From Mycobacterium angelicum (GTDB lineage: Bacteria > Actinomycetota > Actinomycetes > Mycobacteriales > Mycobacteriaceae), in the NCBI RefSeq assembly GCF_002086155.1, contig NZ_MVHE01000015.1:1-64000 (forward strand): a stretch of DNA of 64,000 nt, written 5' to 3'. The notes below the pieces were generated by a model. The model saw only the letters and a program-made list of their open reading frames with translations, searched no databases and was not told where the DNA came from. Of the stretch, positions 1 to 7,569 are shown piece after piece. Numbering within the stretch: position 1 is the first letter of the stretch; every line of letters begins with the position of its first letter. The translations under genes and the position numbers were made by a program.

Positions 1-75
1 CATCACATCGAAGAATCACACGACGACGTCGTACACCACGTCCCTGGACTTGACCCCGCGCGGCCGATGGTTTAG

Positions 76-927
76 CTATACGTGTGAGAAGTTGGCGTCA
101 TATAGATGCGCCGTCCGTACGATCATCCGGTCATAGAAGAAGTCGTTGTCGGGTTGGGGCGCGGGCGGCTCGGTCACGATGCGCATGGGTGATCCATCGT
201 TCTCAAGCTCGACCACGATGATGCCGAAAGCGTCGAATCCGGCCTGCCCCGAATGAGGCCCCGAGCGTCGGTTGATCTCGCGTAGCTTCCGTATAACCGC
301 CTCTGTCGCGGCGGGCTGATTGTGCCGACTGTAAGTGTGTGGGCCATTCCTGTTGGTCGCGCCTACCGGACTTGCGAACCTGTCGGCGTAGTTGACCATC
401 GCGAACCCGACGGCGAGCGCATTGTTGTTGTCTCCGTGCACAGTCGAATGGCTCGATGAGAGTTCATCGAACAGGCGCGGGCCCGCCCCAGCATGCTTGG
501 TCATGCACGCTTTTGCTTCCAGCGCGACGAGCACCGTCGAGCCCGCGGCGCCGATCGGGCTCTCGGGGAGCGCGCTCAGGGCTGAACGGTCGGACTCATC
601 GAGCTGTATGGCGTACCTGGCCGCAAGTTCGTCGAGCGAGACGGCGGCTCCCGTGTCGCCTCCGGTCGCTCGCGCGACGACGAGGTCCAAATTCTTGCGC
701 TGGCCGGTCTGGAAATTGTTCATCTGCCGGTTGATGGCCAGTGACACCTTGCCTGCGGCCACGTGCTCTCTCAACAGGCTGGAAGTGTTCAAGAGGTCGA
801 ACATTACCGCCCAGCAGGCGACCTTCGAGTGTCTGTCACTGCGCGAGTGATATTGCCACTCAACGCCACTGGCCCCCATCGGCTGCGGGATGGACATCGT
901 CCGCGCAATGACTTCGGGGCCTCTCAC
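76..927 (-). CDS. Probable type II restriction endonuclease partner of the adjacent cytosine methyltransferase (unassigned family)
   Basis: The GTG start overlaps the stop of the methyltransferase by four bases (GTGA), so the two are translationally coupled; the protein is 283 residues. I do not recognise a named family. There is no signal peptide or membrane segment. A possible PD-(D/E)xK nuclease core is visible: Asp81 in RKNLDLVV, then Glu137-x-Lys139 in LVALEAKAC, an acidic residue followed by a strand carrying ExK. A conserved-looking stretch follows (MTKHAGAGPRLFDEL, residues 142-156). The role of cutting the sequence protected by the neighbouring methyltransferase is inferred from operon position behind vsr and the methyltransferase. 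It could instead be another nuclease or an accessory factor. Its 3' end is 75 bases from the window edge, where I see no further gene. Confidence 0.6.
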   Translation of the reverse strand: MRGPEVIARTMSIPQPMGASGVEWQYHSRSDRHSKVACWAVMFDLLNTSSLLREHVAAGKVSLAINRQMNNFQTGQRKNLDLVVARATGGDTGAAVSLDELAARYAIQLDESDRSALSALPESPIGAAGSTVLVALEAKACMTKHAGAGPRLFDELSSSHSTVHGDNNNALAVGFAMVNYADRFASPVGATNRNGPHTYSRHNQPAATEAVIRKLREINRRSGPHSGQAGFDAFGIIVVELENDGSPMRIVTEPPAPQPDNDFFYDRMIVRTAHLYDANFSHV

Positions 928-2078
928 GCCACCTCCATGCCCACCGAAATTCTCGCGAGGTGCGCTTCGACGTCTTCCAGGAAGCCGGGAACGAACCGGA
1001 GCGAGCCCGACCCGCAGCGCCGAAGGAATCCCGCCGTAGCGCGCACAGATAGCGGACGAGCTCCTTCGAGAAATCCCTCAAGGTGTTCGTAGGCATCGCG
1101 AACGGGCCACATCGAGACATTGACTTCGTAGGTTCCGCTCGCGTCGCCCCACGCTGCCCGCGGCCACTTTTCGCCCCCACGCAGTCGGGTCGACTCGGCC
1201 CAAGACTGGTCGGCTGGCGCGCCGAGGCGCGAACCAATCCATTCCGACATGCGAGTGCTCACCGCGTTGCCTACCAGTTTCCAGCGTTGTCCCTGGCGGA
1301 TTCCGGCGATTTCCAAGGCGGGCTCGGTCCAATCGGGCTCGAACCCCTGAAGGCGTTCGGCGTCAACGATTCCGGGTGTGACGATCTCGCCGCTCTTGAG
1401 CCATACCGCTGGCGGGCTTGCGATTCCGATCGTCGAACCGCCCTTGATGGTCGGAACGGCGTCGACCGCCCAACCTAAACCGCGAACTCCCTCGGTCCAA
1501 TAGAAGCCGCAAGGATAATCGACGGCGTCTGGCTCGTCCGGGGCGCCGGCATCTTGCCCGAACAGAATCGGCCGTGGATCTTCGGTTCTCGAAGCGAGCA
1601 TCAGCACTCGGTGGCGACGCTGAGGCAGTCCGAACGCGCGGGCGTCCACTACTCGATAGGCCCATCGGTAGCCCAACTCGTCAAGGGTGTTCGTCAGGTG
1701 TCGCATCGCGGCACCGCGGTCAAGCTGGAGCATGAACGGGACGTTTTCAAGCAGCAGCCAGCCGGGTCCGTTCTTCCGTTTGATCAGACGGAAGACTTCG
1801 CCCACGAGTCCGGAGTTCTCACCGGTGATACCCCGGGTCCTGCCGGCCTGGGAGAGGTCCTGGCAGGGGAATCCTGCAGCCACCAGGCCGACGTCCCGTG
1901 GCAGCGAGCGAAGCTTGCGTACGTCTCCGTGCAACTCGATGTCTGGCATCCTGCGGCGTAGCACGGCCTGCGCGGCCGGGTTGTTTTCGCATAACAGCGT
2001 GGTTTGCCAACCGGACTTACTCAGACCGACTTCGAGCCCACCTATCCCTGCGAACAGTCCTGCGGCGTTGTTGCTCAC
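924..2078 (-). CDS. DNA (cytosine-5-)-methyltransferase, Dcm/HpaII type
   Basis: Transfers methyl from S-adenosylmethionine to C5 of cytosine in a specific DNA site. The m5C motifs appear in order: motif I (AGLFAGIGGLEVGL, residues 6-19), catalytic PCQ with Cys72 in GFPCQDLS, ENV at 111-113, QRRHR at 153-157, and GNAVS of motif X after a target-recognition region. About 105 residues follow motif X, a C-terminal extension. I chose GTG at 2078 because AAGAGGA lies six bases before it; GTG at 2084 would directly abut that ribosome site. It is the middle gene of vsr-methyltransferase-nuclease, 60 bases after vsr and overlapping the nuclease gene by four bases. The recognition sequence cannot be read from the protein. 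Confidence 0.93.
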   Translation of the reverse strand: MSNNAAGLFAGIGGLEVGLSKSGWQTTLLCENNPAAQAVLRRRMPDIELHGDVRKLRSLPRDVGLVAAGFPCQDLSQAGRTRGITGENSGLVGEVFRLIKRKNGPGWLLLENVPFMLQLDRGAAMRHLTNTLDELGYRWAYRVVDARAFGLPQRRHRVLMLASRTEDPRPILFGQDAGAPDEPDAVDYPCGFYWTEGVRGLGWAVDAVPTIKGGSTIGIASPPAVWLKSGEIVTPGIVDAERLQGFEPDWTEPALEIAGIRQGQRWKLVGNAVSTRMSEWIGSRLGAPADQSWAESTRLRGGEKWPRAAWGDASGTYEVNVSMWPVRDAYEHLEGFLEGARPLSVRATAGFLRRCGSGSLRFVPGFLEDVEAHLARISVGMEVA

Positions 2079-2138
2079 ACCCACTCCTCTTAACGGCGGT
2101 CGTGACCAAGTGGTAGCAGCGGATGCCGACAGATGCGC

Positions 2139-2621
2139 TCAGGGTAGTTGTCGGGCAGAACGGGACCCCGTAGGACACGCGGTTGGCGTGCGCTGGGCTC
2201 GAGCTCGAACGAGCGCGGTCACGCGATCGGCCGCCTCGGCGGGATCCTCATGTTCCCAGACGCGGACCGCGACCCATCCGGCCTGCTTGAGTGCTGCATC
2301 GGTATCACGGTCGCGGCGGACGTTCGCCTCGATCTTCTCGCGCCAGAACTGAGAGTTGCGCTTGGGCCATGTCCCGTGGGTTGGGCAGCCGTGCCAGAAG
2401 CAGCCATCTACGAAGACCGCGACCTTCGCGCGGCTGAACACCACATCGCCAGCCCGGCGAAGGCCCCTCAGTGGCCGTTGGTGGACCCGGTATCGCAGGC
2501 CGCGCCCGTGTAGGAGCGATCTGAGCTGGACCTCAATTTTCGTGTCCTGCGAGGACTGAGCGGACATCCGCTGGGAAGTTGCTGGCGTCGTGTCCAGTAC
2601 CGGTCTGCCGGCCCGACTCAT
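2139..2621 (-). CDS. vsr: Very short patch repair endonuclease (Vsr)
   Basis: Nicks 5' of the T in T:G mismatches that arise when 5-methylcytosine deaminates, so it protects methylated sites of the coupled methyltransferase. The 160-residue protein has the family signatures: RYRVH (43-47), GDVVF with Asp59, the zinc-site segment FVDGCFWHGCP (70-80) with Cys74, His77 and Cys79, the W-K-N-RD stretch (93-106) and VWEHE (121-125). I start at ATG 2621 because AAGGTG lies six bases upstream; GTG 2630 is open in frame but has no ribosome site. It is the first gene of the minus-strand restriction-modification operon. A 12-bp inverted repeat lies 26 bases upstream. Confidence 0.93.
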   Translation of the reverse strand: MSRAGRPVLDTTPATSQRMSAQSSQDTKIEVQLRSLLHGRGLRYRVHQRPLRGLRRAGDVVFSRAKVAVFVDGCFWHGCPTHGTWPKRNSQFWREKIEANVRRDRDTDAALKQAGWVAVRVWEHEDPAEAADRVTALVRARAQRTPTACPTGSRSARQLP

Positions 2622-2969
2622 AACCCGCACCTTACGGCTACCGAAAGGGTCTGCTGCAGCGATTGGGTCAGGTCAAAGGTGTCACCTATTCGTGCAGCAG
2701 ACCCGGTTACCTAACCCCGGAAGCGCGGAATCTGTCGGGCGGGTACACGTCGCGATTTTTCACACACGGGGTGAAGTTTTGGCCCGCCAGCAACCTATTT
2801 GGGCCTGACCAACGACGATAGAACCCCTGTTCAGAGGTAATCAATGGCAGATTTGTCGGTCGCTGCCGGATGATGGACTCATGACTAGTCGGACGATATG
2901 CAGGTCCCCGCAGCTGGGGGATGTGACACTTGCAGTGATCTTACGCGGACCGAAGGAGGGAGAACTCGG
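2622..2969. other. 348-base gene-free divergent region between vsr and the small-gene pair
   Basis: No convincing reading frame. It holds the perfect inverted repeat at 2647-2704 near the vsr side, a short palindrome GGTGTCACC inside that repeat's loop, and a five-base-pair hairpin (TCCCC/GGGGA, 2905-2921). A strong ribosome site AAGGAGGG (2953-2960) precedes the plus-strand small gene. It should contain divergent promoters, but I cannot place them with confidence. Confidence 0.6.
2647..2704. repeat. Perfect 12-bp inverted repeat with 34-base spacer upstream of vsr
   Basis: GGGTCTGCTGCA at 2647-2658 is the exact reverse complement of TGCAGCAGACCC at 2693-2704. The left arm is 26 bases upstream of the vsr start codon, so it lies in the operon's promoter or 5' untranslated region. 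It could be an operator, an RNA hairpin or a relic of element integration; the sequence alone does not decide. Confidence 0.85.
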
Positions 2970-3158
2970 ATGACGAAGATAGAAACCCTATCCGACACGC
3001 AGCTTCGCGAACGTCGGGTCGATATTCTCCGCAAACTCGGCGTGTCGTTGGACGACCTCCGTGAACGCGCCAAAAGCTACGCTCTCGTCGGGGAAGAACA
3101 CGAGGCGTGGGAGCAGCTTGCATCGATCGCGTTCTTGCTGGGAGAGACCCAGGCCTGA
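2970..3158 (+). CDS. Small hypothetical protein (62 aa), first of a two-gene pair
   Basis: Function not recognised. ATG at 2970 follows the strong ribosome site AAGGAGGG by nine bases, which makes this a believable gene despite its size; the frame is open further upstream but without a ribosome site. The protein is charged and predicted helical (TQLRERRVDILRKL, LRERAKSYALVGEEHEAWEQL), with no membrane segment or signal peptide. A 56-residue gene follows after 12 bases in the same direction, so the two probably form one transcript. A regulatory or toxin-antitoxin role is possible for such pairs in an island, but nothing in the sequence proves it. Confidence 0.65.
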   Translation: MTKIETLSDTQLRERRVDILRKLGVSLDDLRERAKSYALVGEEHEAWEQLASIAFLLGETQA

Positions 3159-3170
3159 GGTCGCACAGCA

Positions 3171-3341
3171 GTGTCACTGAGCCACGACGAATTCAACGCC
3201 GAGGTGTTCGCGTTTACCAACGATGTCGAAAACGCGGTGACCTGCTTTTCTACGGAACGATGGACTATCGAGGCGGAAATGGTCTCGGCGGACAGCGACC
3301 GTCTGCGTTCGGTCGTCGACGCCAAGGTTGATCTGCCTTAG
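3171..3341 (+). CDS. Small hypothetical protein (56 aa), second of a two-gene pair
   Basis: Function not recognised. GTG at 3171 opens a 56-codon frame ending in TAG at 3341; no good ribosome site is visible, so translation may be coupled to the gene 12 bases upstream. The product is acidic (SLSHDEFNAEV at the start, EAEMVSADSDRLRSVVDAK near the end) and soluble-looking. The stop overlaps the stop of the convergent 74-residue gene by four bases. The basic-helical first protein beside an acidic second protein would suit a binding pair, which is inference only. Confidence 0.55.
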   Translation: MSLSHDEFNAEVFAFTNDVENAVTCFSTERWTIEAEMVSADSDRLRSVVDAKVDLP

Positions 3342-3562
3342 CGGGCCGCAGTCACGACATTCGCGGCCCGCGAAATCTCGCGCCGGTCTTGTCCCACCCT
3401 GACCAACATCTCCGCCAAATACCCGGCTGCTGCGAGGGTGCGCTCCATCGGCTCCGGGTCCGTGGACGTCCGCAACCACAGATCGTGGTACACCGCGTAG
3501 ACATCCGCGGTGAGTTGGGCTATTTGGGGATCAAGCGGATCGCTCAAGGGGATTCCCGACAA
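3338..3562 (-). CDS. Small hypothetical protein (74 aa)
   Basis: Function not recognised. The frame begins with TTG at 3562, 12 bases after the stop of the integrase fragment on the same strand, and ends overlapping the small plus-strand gene. The protein is predicted helical (IAQLTADVYAVYHDLWLR, ERTLAAAGYLAEMLVRVGQ) and soluble. Codon use and the amphipathic helices look like a real mycobacterial protein, but the start is weak and an internal GTG is possible. It may belong to the same mobile element as the integrase remnant. Confidence 0.5.
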   Translation of the reverse strand: MSGIPLSDPLDPQIAQLTADVYAVYHDLWLRTSTDPEPMERTLAAAGYLAEMLVRVGQDRREISRAANVVTAAR

Positions 3563-3574
3563 TTGTCGTTGCGC

Positions 3575-4012
3575 TTACTCCGGCAATTTGAGCCGGTCGA
3601 TCGCCTCGGCGTGTTTGGGGTTGGAGGCCTGGACGTAGATCGCGGTGGTGTTGAGTTGGGCGTGTCGCATCAGGGTCTGGGTGGTCCGTAGGTCGGCGCC
3701 GCTGCTGACGAGTGTCGTTCCGTACCAGTGGCGTAGACGGTGGGCGGTGCCGCCGGGGATGCCGGCCCGCTCCATAGCGTCTCGGATGATGTCGGAGACT
3801 CCCCGCGGCAGGATCGGCTGAGCGCGCCGACGTGCGTTACCGGGGAACCACCACCCGCGCTGCGGCATCCTCTTCGCGGCCTCGACGAGCAACGGGTGCA
3901 ACGGAAGTACCGCGGTCACGTTGCCTTTGCCGGTGACCCGCAGTGTGCGGGCGCTTGGGTCGTCACTGAACCCCGCAACGATCTCAGCGAACGCGGTCGT
4001 GTCGGTGCTCAT
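3575..4012 (-). pseudogene. Tyrosine recombinase (integrase) fragment, C-terminal catalytic part only
   Basis: The 145 residues match the C-terminal half of phage-type integrases: the beta-hairpin LRVTGKGN (24-31), the HRLRHWYGTTL box with the second catalytic Arg, the MRHAQLNTTAIY box with the third-box His/Arg and the nucleophile Tyr, then a short tail. The arm-binding and core-binding domains and the first catalytic Arg are missing, so it should not recombine DNA alone. The ATG at 4012 overlaps the stop of the 74-residue upstream gene (ATGA), so the truncated form may still be translated. It lies 300 bases from the 3' end of tRNA-Arg, the usual place for the integrase of an element inserted in a tRNA gene. 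Confidence 0.75.
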
Positions 4013-4233
4013 CGCGTCACCGCCTGTCCGGCGCGGCGGTCACGCTCGACGACCGTCGCCGGCCGCCCGCAGAAACCGAGGGTGTCGGTGATCTTCTCGG
4101 CCAGCTCGGTCGCGCGGTTGCGCTGTGAGCTGGGCGGCAGGGCGTGCGCGGCATCAAGGGCCGCCATCCGGGCATCGCACAGGTGATTCCAGCCAATGAG
4201 GTGGTCGTGCGTGATATCGGTGCTGGTGGGCAT
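4009..4233 (-). CDS. Small hypothetical protein (74 aa) coupled to the integrase fragment
   Basis: Function not recognised. ATG at 4233 is preceded by GGAG four bases upstream, and its stop overlaps the start of the integrase fragment by four bases, so the two form a unit. The protein looks soluble and mostly helical (DARMAALDAAHAL, NRATELAEKITDTLGF). It could be a remnant of an excisionase or other integration-module gene, or a new coding frame created when the integrase was truncated. No helix-turn-helix is clear. Confidence 0.5.
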   Translation of the reverse strand: MPTSTDITHDHLIGWNHLCDARMAALDAAHALPPSSQRNRATELAEKITDTLGFCGRPATVVERDRRAGQAVTR

Positions 4234-4267
4234 GGGGCTCCAATTCGTTCGGAGCCACGCCAGTTAG

Positions 4268-4300
4268 TTGCACGAAACTTGCACGGGATTCTATCTGCAC
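4268..4300. repeat. TTGCACG direct repeats between integrase fragment and tRNA-Arg
   Basis: TTGCACG occurs at 4268-4274 and 4279-4285, exactly 11 bases apart, and the shorter CTGCAC at 4295-4300, nine bases before the tRNA 3' end. Position and helical spacing suit integrase arm-type or attachment-site binding repeats. No second copy of the tRNA 3' end is visible in the window. Confidence 0.5.
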
Positions 4301-4308
4301 TGGTCAGA

Positions 4309-4384
4309 TGGTGCCCCCGGCAGGATTCGAACCTGCGGCCTTCTGCTCCGGAGGCAGACGCTCTATCCCCTGAGCTACGGGGGC
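4309..4384 (-). tRNA. tRNA-Arg (anticodon CCG)
   Basis: Read on the minus strand, GCCCCCG pairs with CGGGGGC as the acceptor stem. The D arm has GCTC/GAGC, the anticodon stem TCTGC/GCAGA closes the loop CTCCGGA with anticodon CCG, and the T arm contains GGTTCGAATCC. CCA is encoded at 4311-4309. The 3' end faces the integrase fragment, so it is the likely insertion site of the left island. Confidence 0.97.
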
Positions 4385-4484
4385 GCACTGGAAAGATGCT
4401 GCGCCATTGGGCCCGCCCAGAGTAGCGCATCACCCTAACCTGCCCGCCACCGCGATGGATTCGAAGCGGGAGCACCCCAGCCAA

Positions 4485-4490
4485 TAGGAT
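4485..4490 (+). promoter_or_regulatory. Putative -10 element of a leaderless argS transcript
   Basis: TAGGAT fits the mycobacterial TANNNT -10 hexamer and ends eight bases before the GTG of argS, which has no ribosome site. This suggests transcription starts at or next to the start codon. Confidence 0.5.
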
Positions 4491-4498
4491 GGACGCTC

Positions 4499-6151
4499 GT
4501 GACCCCCGCCGACCTCGCTGAGCTGCTCAAAATCACCGCCGCTGCGGTGCTGGCCGAGCACGACTTCGACGTGTCCGCGTTGCCTCAGACGGTCACGGTC
4601 GAACGCCCCCGCAACCCCGAGCACGGCGATTACGCCAGCAACCTGGCGCTGCAACTCGGCAAGAAGGTTGGCGCAAACCCCCGTGAGCTGGCCGGATGGC
4701 TCGCCGAGGCACTAAACAATGCCGACGGAATCGCGTCGGCCGAGGTGGCCGGCCCCGGCTTCATCAACCTGCGACTGGAAGCCTCGGCGCAGGCCAAGAT
4801 CGTCAACGACGTCATCGGCGCCGGCCAAACCTACGGCAACTCCCGCCAGATGACCGGCCACAAGGTCAACCTGGAATTCGTCTCGGCCAACCCCACCGGA
4901 CCCATCCACATCGGCGGAACCCGCTGGGCCGCCGTCGGCGATGCGCTGGGCCGCCTGCTCACCACCCAGGGCGCCGACGTGGTGCGCGAATACTATTTCA
5001 ACGACCACGGCGCCCAGATTGACCGATTCGCCAACTCGCTGGTCGCGGCGGCCAAGGGTGAACCGGCCCCCGAAGACGGTTATGCCGGCACCTACATCAC
5101 CGATATCGCCGCACAGGTACTGCAAAAGGCGCCCGACGCGCTGAACCTGCCCGAAACCGAGATGCACGAGACCTTCCGCGAAATCGGCGTCGACCTGATG
5201 TTTAGCCACATCAAAGAGTCGTTGCACGACTTCGGCACCGACTTCGACGTCTACACCCACGAAGACTCGATGCACACCAGCGGCCGGGTCGACCAGGCGA
5301 TCACCCGGCTGCGCGAATCCGGCAACATCTACGAGAAGGACGGCGCAACTTGGTTGCGCAGCAGCGCTTTTGGCGACGACAAGGATCGTGTCGTGATCAA
5401 GAGCGACGGCAAGCCCGCCTACATCGCCGGTGATCTCGCCTACTACCTGGACAAGCGCGAGCGCGGTTTCGACCTGTGTATCTACATGCTGGGCGCCGAC
5501 CATCACGGCTATATCGCCAGGCTCAAGGCGGCCGCCGCCGCGTTCGGCGACGACCCGGCCACCGTCGAGGTGCTGATCGGCCAAATGGTCAACCTGGTCC
5601 GCGACGGCCAGCCGGTCCGGATGAGCAAACGGGCCGGCACCGTCATCACCCTCGACGACCTGGTCGAGGCCATCGGCGTCGACGCCGCGCGCTACAGCCT
5701 GATCCGCTCCTCGGTGGACACCCCCATCGACATCGACCTGGCGTTGTGGTCCTCGGCGTCGAACGAAAACCCGGTCTACTACGTGCAATACGCGCACGCC
5801 CGGCTGTCAGCGCTGGCCCGCAACGCCGCCGAACTCGGACTCATCGCCGACACCAGCCACCTCGAGCTGCTCAGCCACGACAAAGAGGGCACCCTGCTGC
5901 GCACCATCGGCGACTTCCAAAAGGTGCTCAAAACCGCAGCGGCCTTGAGAGAACCACATCGGGTATGCCGCTACCTGGAAGACCTCGCGGGCGACTACCA
6001 CCGCTTCTACGACTCGTGCCGAGTGCTGCCCCAGGGCGACGAGCAGCCCACCGACCTGCATATCGCGCGTCTTGCCCTGTGCCAGGCCACCCGTCAGGTC
6101 ATCGCCAACGGGCTGGCAATACTCGGCGTCACCGCCCCGGAGCGGATGTGA
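4499..6151 (+). CDS. argS: Arginyl-tRNA synthetase
   Basis: Charges tRNA-Arg with arginine in the cytoplasm. The 550-residue class I enzyme has the N-terminal arginyl-specific domain (about 1-110), the HIGH-type signature in [13 protein letters not shown] (near 130-145), the KMSKS-type loop RMSKRAGT (near 375), and the C-terminal DALR anticodon-binding domain. GTG at 4499 matches the family's N terminus and follows a TAGGAT box without a ribosome site. Its stop overlaps the start of lysA (ATGTGA), so argS heads the argS-lysA-hom-thrC-thrB unit, an arrangement also found in other actinobacteria. Confidence 0.97.
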   Translation: MTPADLAELLKITAAAVLAEHDFDVSALPQTVTVERPRNPEHGDYASNLALQLGKKVGANPRELAGWLAEALNNADGIASAEVAGPGFINLRLEASAQAKIVNDVIGAGQTYGNSRQMTGHKVNLEFVSANPTGPIHIGGTRWAAVGDALGRLLTTQGADVVREYYFNDHGAQIDRFANSLVAAAKGEPAPEDGYAGTYITDIAAQVLQKAPDALNLPETEMHETFREIGVDLMFSHIKESLHDFGTDFDVYTHEDSMHTSGRVDQAITRLRESGNIYEKDGATWLRSSAFGDDKDRVVIKSDGKPAYIAGDLAYYLDKRERGFDLCIYMLGADHHGYIARLKAAAAAFGDDPATVEVLIGQMVNLVRDGQPVRMSKRAGTVITLDDLVEAIGVDAARYSLIRSSVDTPIDIDLALWSSASNENPVYYVQYAHARLSALARNAAELGLIADTSHLELLSHDKEGTLLRTIGDFQKVLKTAAALREPHRVCRYLEDLAGDYHRFYDSCRVLPQGDEQPTDLHIARLALCQATRQVIANGLAILGVTAPERM

Positions 6152-7566
6152 ACGTCCACCCTGCCGGTCCCCGGCACGCCGAAGACACCCGCCCCGCCGC
6201 CGGCCCGCAACGTCCGCAATCCGCTGAGGAGCTGCTAAGGCTTGCACCAAATGTCTGGCCGCGCAACGCTGTTCGTGACGAGACCGGGGTGGCCTGCATT
6301 GCCGGAAGCAAGCTGACGGATCTGGCCGCCGAATACGGGACGCCGCTATTCGTGATCGACGAGGACGACTTTCGCGCGCGCTGCCGCGAGACCGCCGCCG
6401 CATTCGGTGGCGGAGTCAACGTGCACTACGCGGCAAAAGCCTTCCTGTGCAGCGAAATTGCACGCTGGATCGACGAAGAGGGCCTCTCTCTCGACGTGTG
6501 CACCGGCGGCGAGCTGGCCGTCGCCCTGCACGCAAACTTTCCGCCAGAGCGAATCACCTTGCACGGCAACAACAAATCGGTCGCCGAACTCAACGCCGCG
6601 GTAAAAGCCGGCGTCGGCCACGTCGTGCTCGATTCCATGCTCGAAATCGAGCGCATCGACGCCATCGCGGGGGAGGCCGGCGTAGTCCAAGACGTGCTGG
6701 TGCGCCTCACCGTTGGGGTCGAGGCGCACACTCACGAGTTCATCTCCACCGCGCACGAAGACCAGAAGTTCGGGCTGTCGATCGCCAGCGGCGCGGCCAT
6801 GGCGGCGGTGCGCCGGGTCTTTGCCGCCGATCACCTGAGGCTGGTCGGCCTGCACAGCCACATCGGTTCGCAGATCTTCGATGTCGCGGGCTTCGAGATC
6901 GCCGCACACCGGGTCATCGGGCTGCTGCGCGACATCGTCGGTGAGTTCGGCGCGGAAAAGACCGCGCAGGTGTCGACCATCGACCTCGGCGGCGGACTGG
7001 GTATCTCGTACCTGGCGCCCGATGATCCGCCGCCGATCAGCGAACTGGCGGACAAGTTGAGCGCCATCGTGAGCAACGAATCGACGGCTGTCGGCCTGCC
7101 CGTGCCCAAGCTGGTGGTCGAGCCGGGACGCGCCATCGCCGGCCCCGGCACCGTCACCCTGTACGAAGTCGGCACCGTCAAAGACGTCGACATCAGTGCC
7201 ACGGCCAACCGGCGCTATGTCAGTGTCGACGGCGGCATGAGCGACAACATCCGCACTGCGCTTTATGACGCGCAGTATGACGTCCGGCTGGTCTCGAGGC
7301 TCAGCGATGCCCCGGCCACGCAGGCCCGCGTCGTCGGAAAGCATTGCGAGAGCGGCGATATCATCGTGCGCGACGCCTGGGTGCCCGATGACCTACAGCC
7401 GGGCGACCTGGTCGCAGTCGCCGCGACCGGCGCCTACTGCTATTCATTGTCGAGCCGTTACAACATGATTGGCCGTCCGGCAGTAGTCGCCGTCAAAGCG
7501 GGGAGGGCCCGCCTGGTTCTGCGCCGGGAGACGGTTGACGATCTGCTGAGTCTGGAGGTGAGGTGA
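6148..7566 (+). CDS. lysA: Diaminopimelate decarboxylase
   Basis: Last step of lysine synthesis: meso-diaminopimelate to L-lysine and CO2, pyridoxal-phosphate dependent. Fold type III signatures are present: HYAAKAF with the cofactor Lys97, HSHIGSQ, the DLGGGLG phosphate loop, EPGRAI, and GKHCESGD with the catalytic Cys. The frame stays open far into argS, but GTG at 6148, overlapping the argS stop, is the natural start and gives 472 residues. That is about 25 longer than the M. tuberculosis enzyme as I recall it (447); the extra N-terminal part is Pro/Ala/Arg-rich and may be an upstream misread. hom follows after three bases. Confidence 0.95.
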   Translation: MNVHPAGPRHAEDTRPAAGPQRPQSAEELLRLAPNVWPRNAVRDETGVACIAGSKLTDLAAEYGTPLFVIDEDDFRARCRETAAAFGGGVNVHYAAKAFLCSEIARWIDEEGLSLDVCTGGELAVALHANFPPERITLHGNNKSVAELNAAVKAGVGHVVLDSMLEIERIDAIAGEAGVVQDVLVRLTVGVEAHTHEFISTAHEDQKFGLSIASGAAMAAVRRVFAADHLRLVGLHSHIGSQIFDVAGFEIAAHRVIGLLRDIVGEFGAEKTAQVSTIDLGGGLGISYLAPDDPPPISELADKLSAIVSNESTAVGLPVPKLVVEPGRAIAGPGTVTLYEVGTVKDVDISATANRRYVSVDGGMSDNIRTALYDAQYDVRLVSRLSDAPATQARVVGKHCESGDIIVRDAWVPDDLQPGDLVAVAATGAYCYSLSSRYNMIGRPAVVAVKAGRARLVLRRETVDDLLSLEVR

Positions 7567-7569
7567 CCC

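Noticed and set aside
3575..4012. Functional full integrase
   Set aside because: Half of the protein and the first catalytic Arg are missing.
4712..5797. Long minus-strand open frame of 361 codons opposite argS
   Set aside because: It lies fully inside a conserved synthetase gene, and its composition (Val/Gly/Asp repeats) is the usual antisense shadow of GC-rich codon bias.
5476..6147. Upstream extension of the lysA frame through argS
   Set aside because: The region is argS in another frame; the Arg/Pro-rich translation has no similarity, and GTG 6148 is the coupled start.
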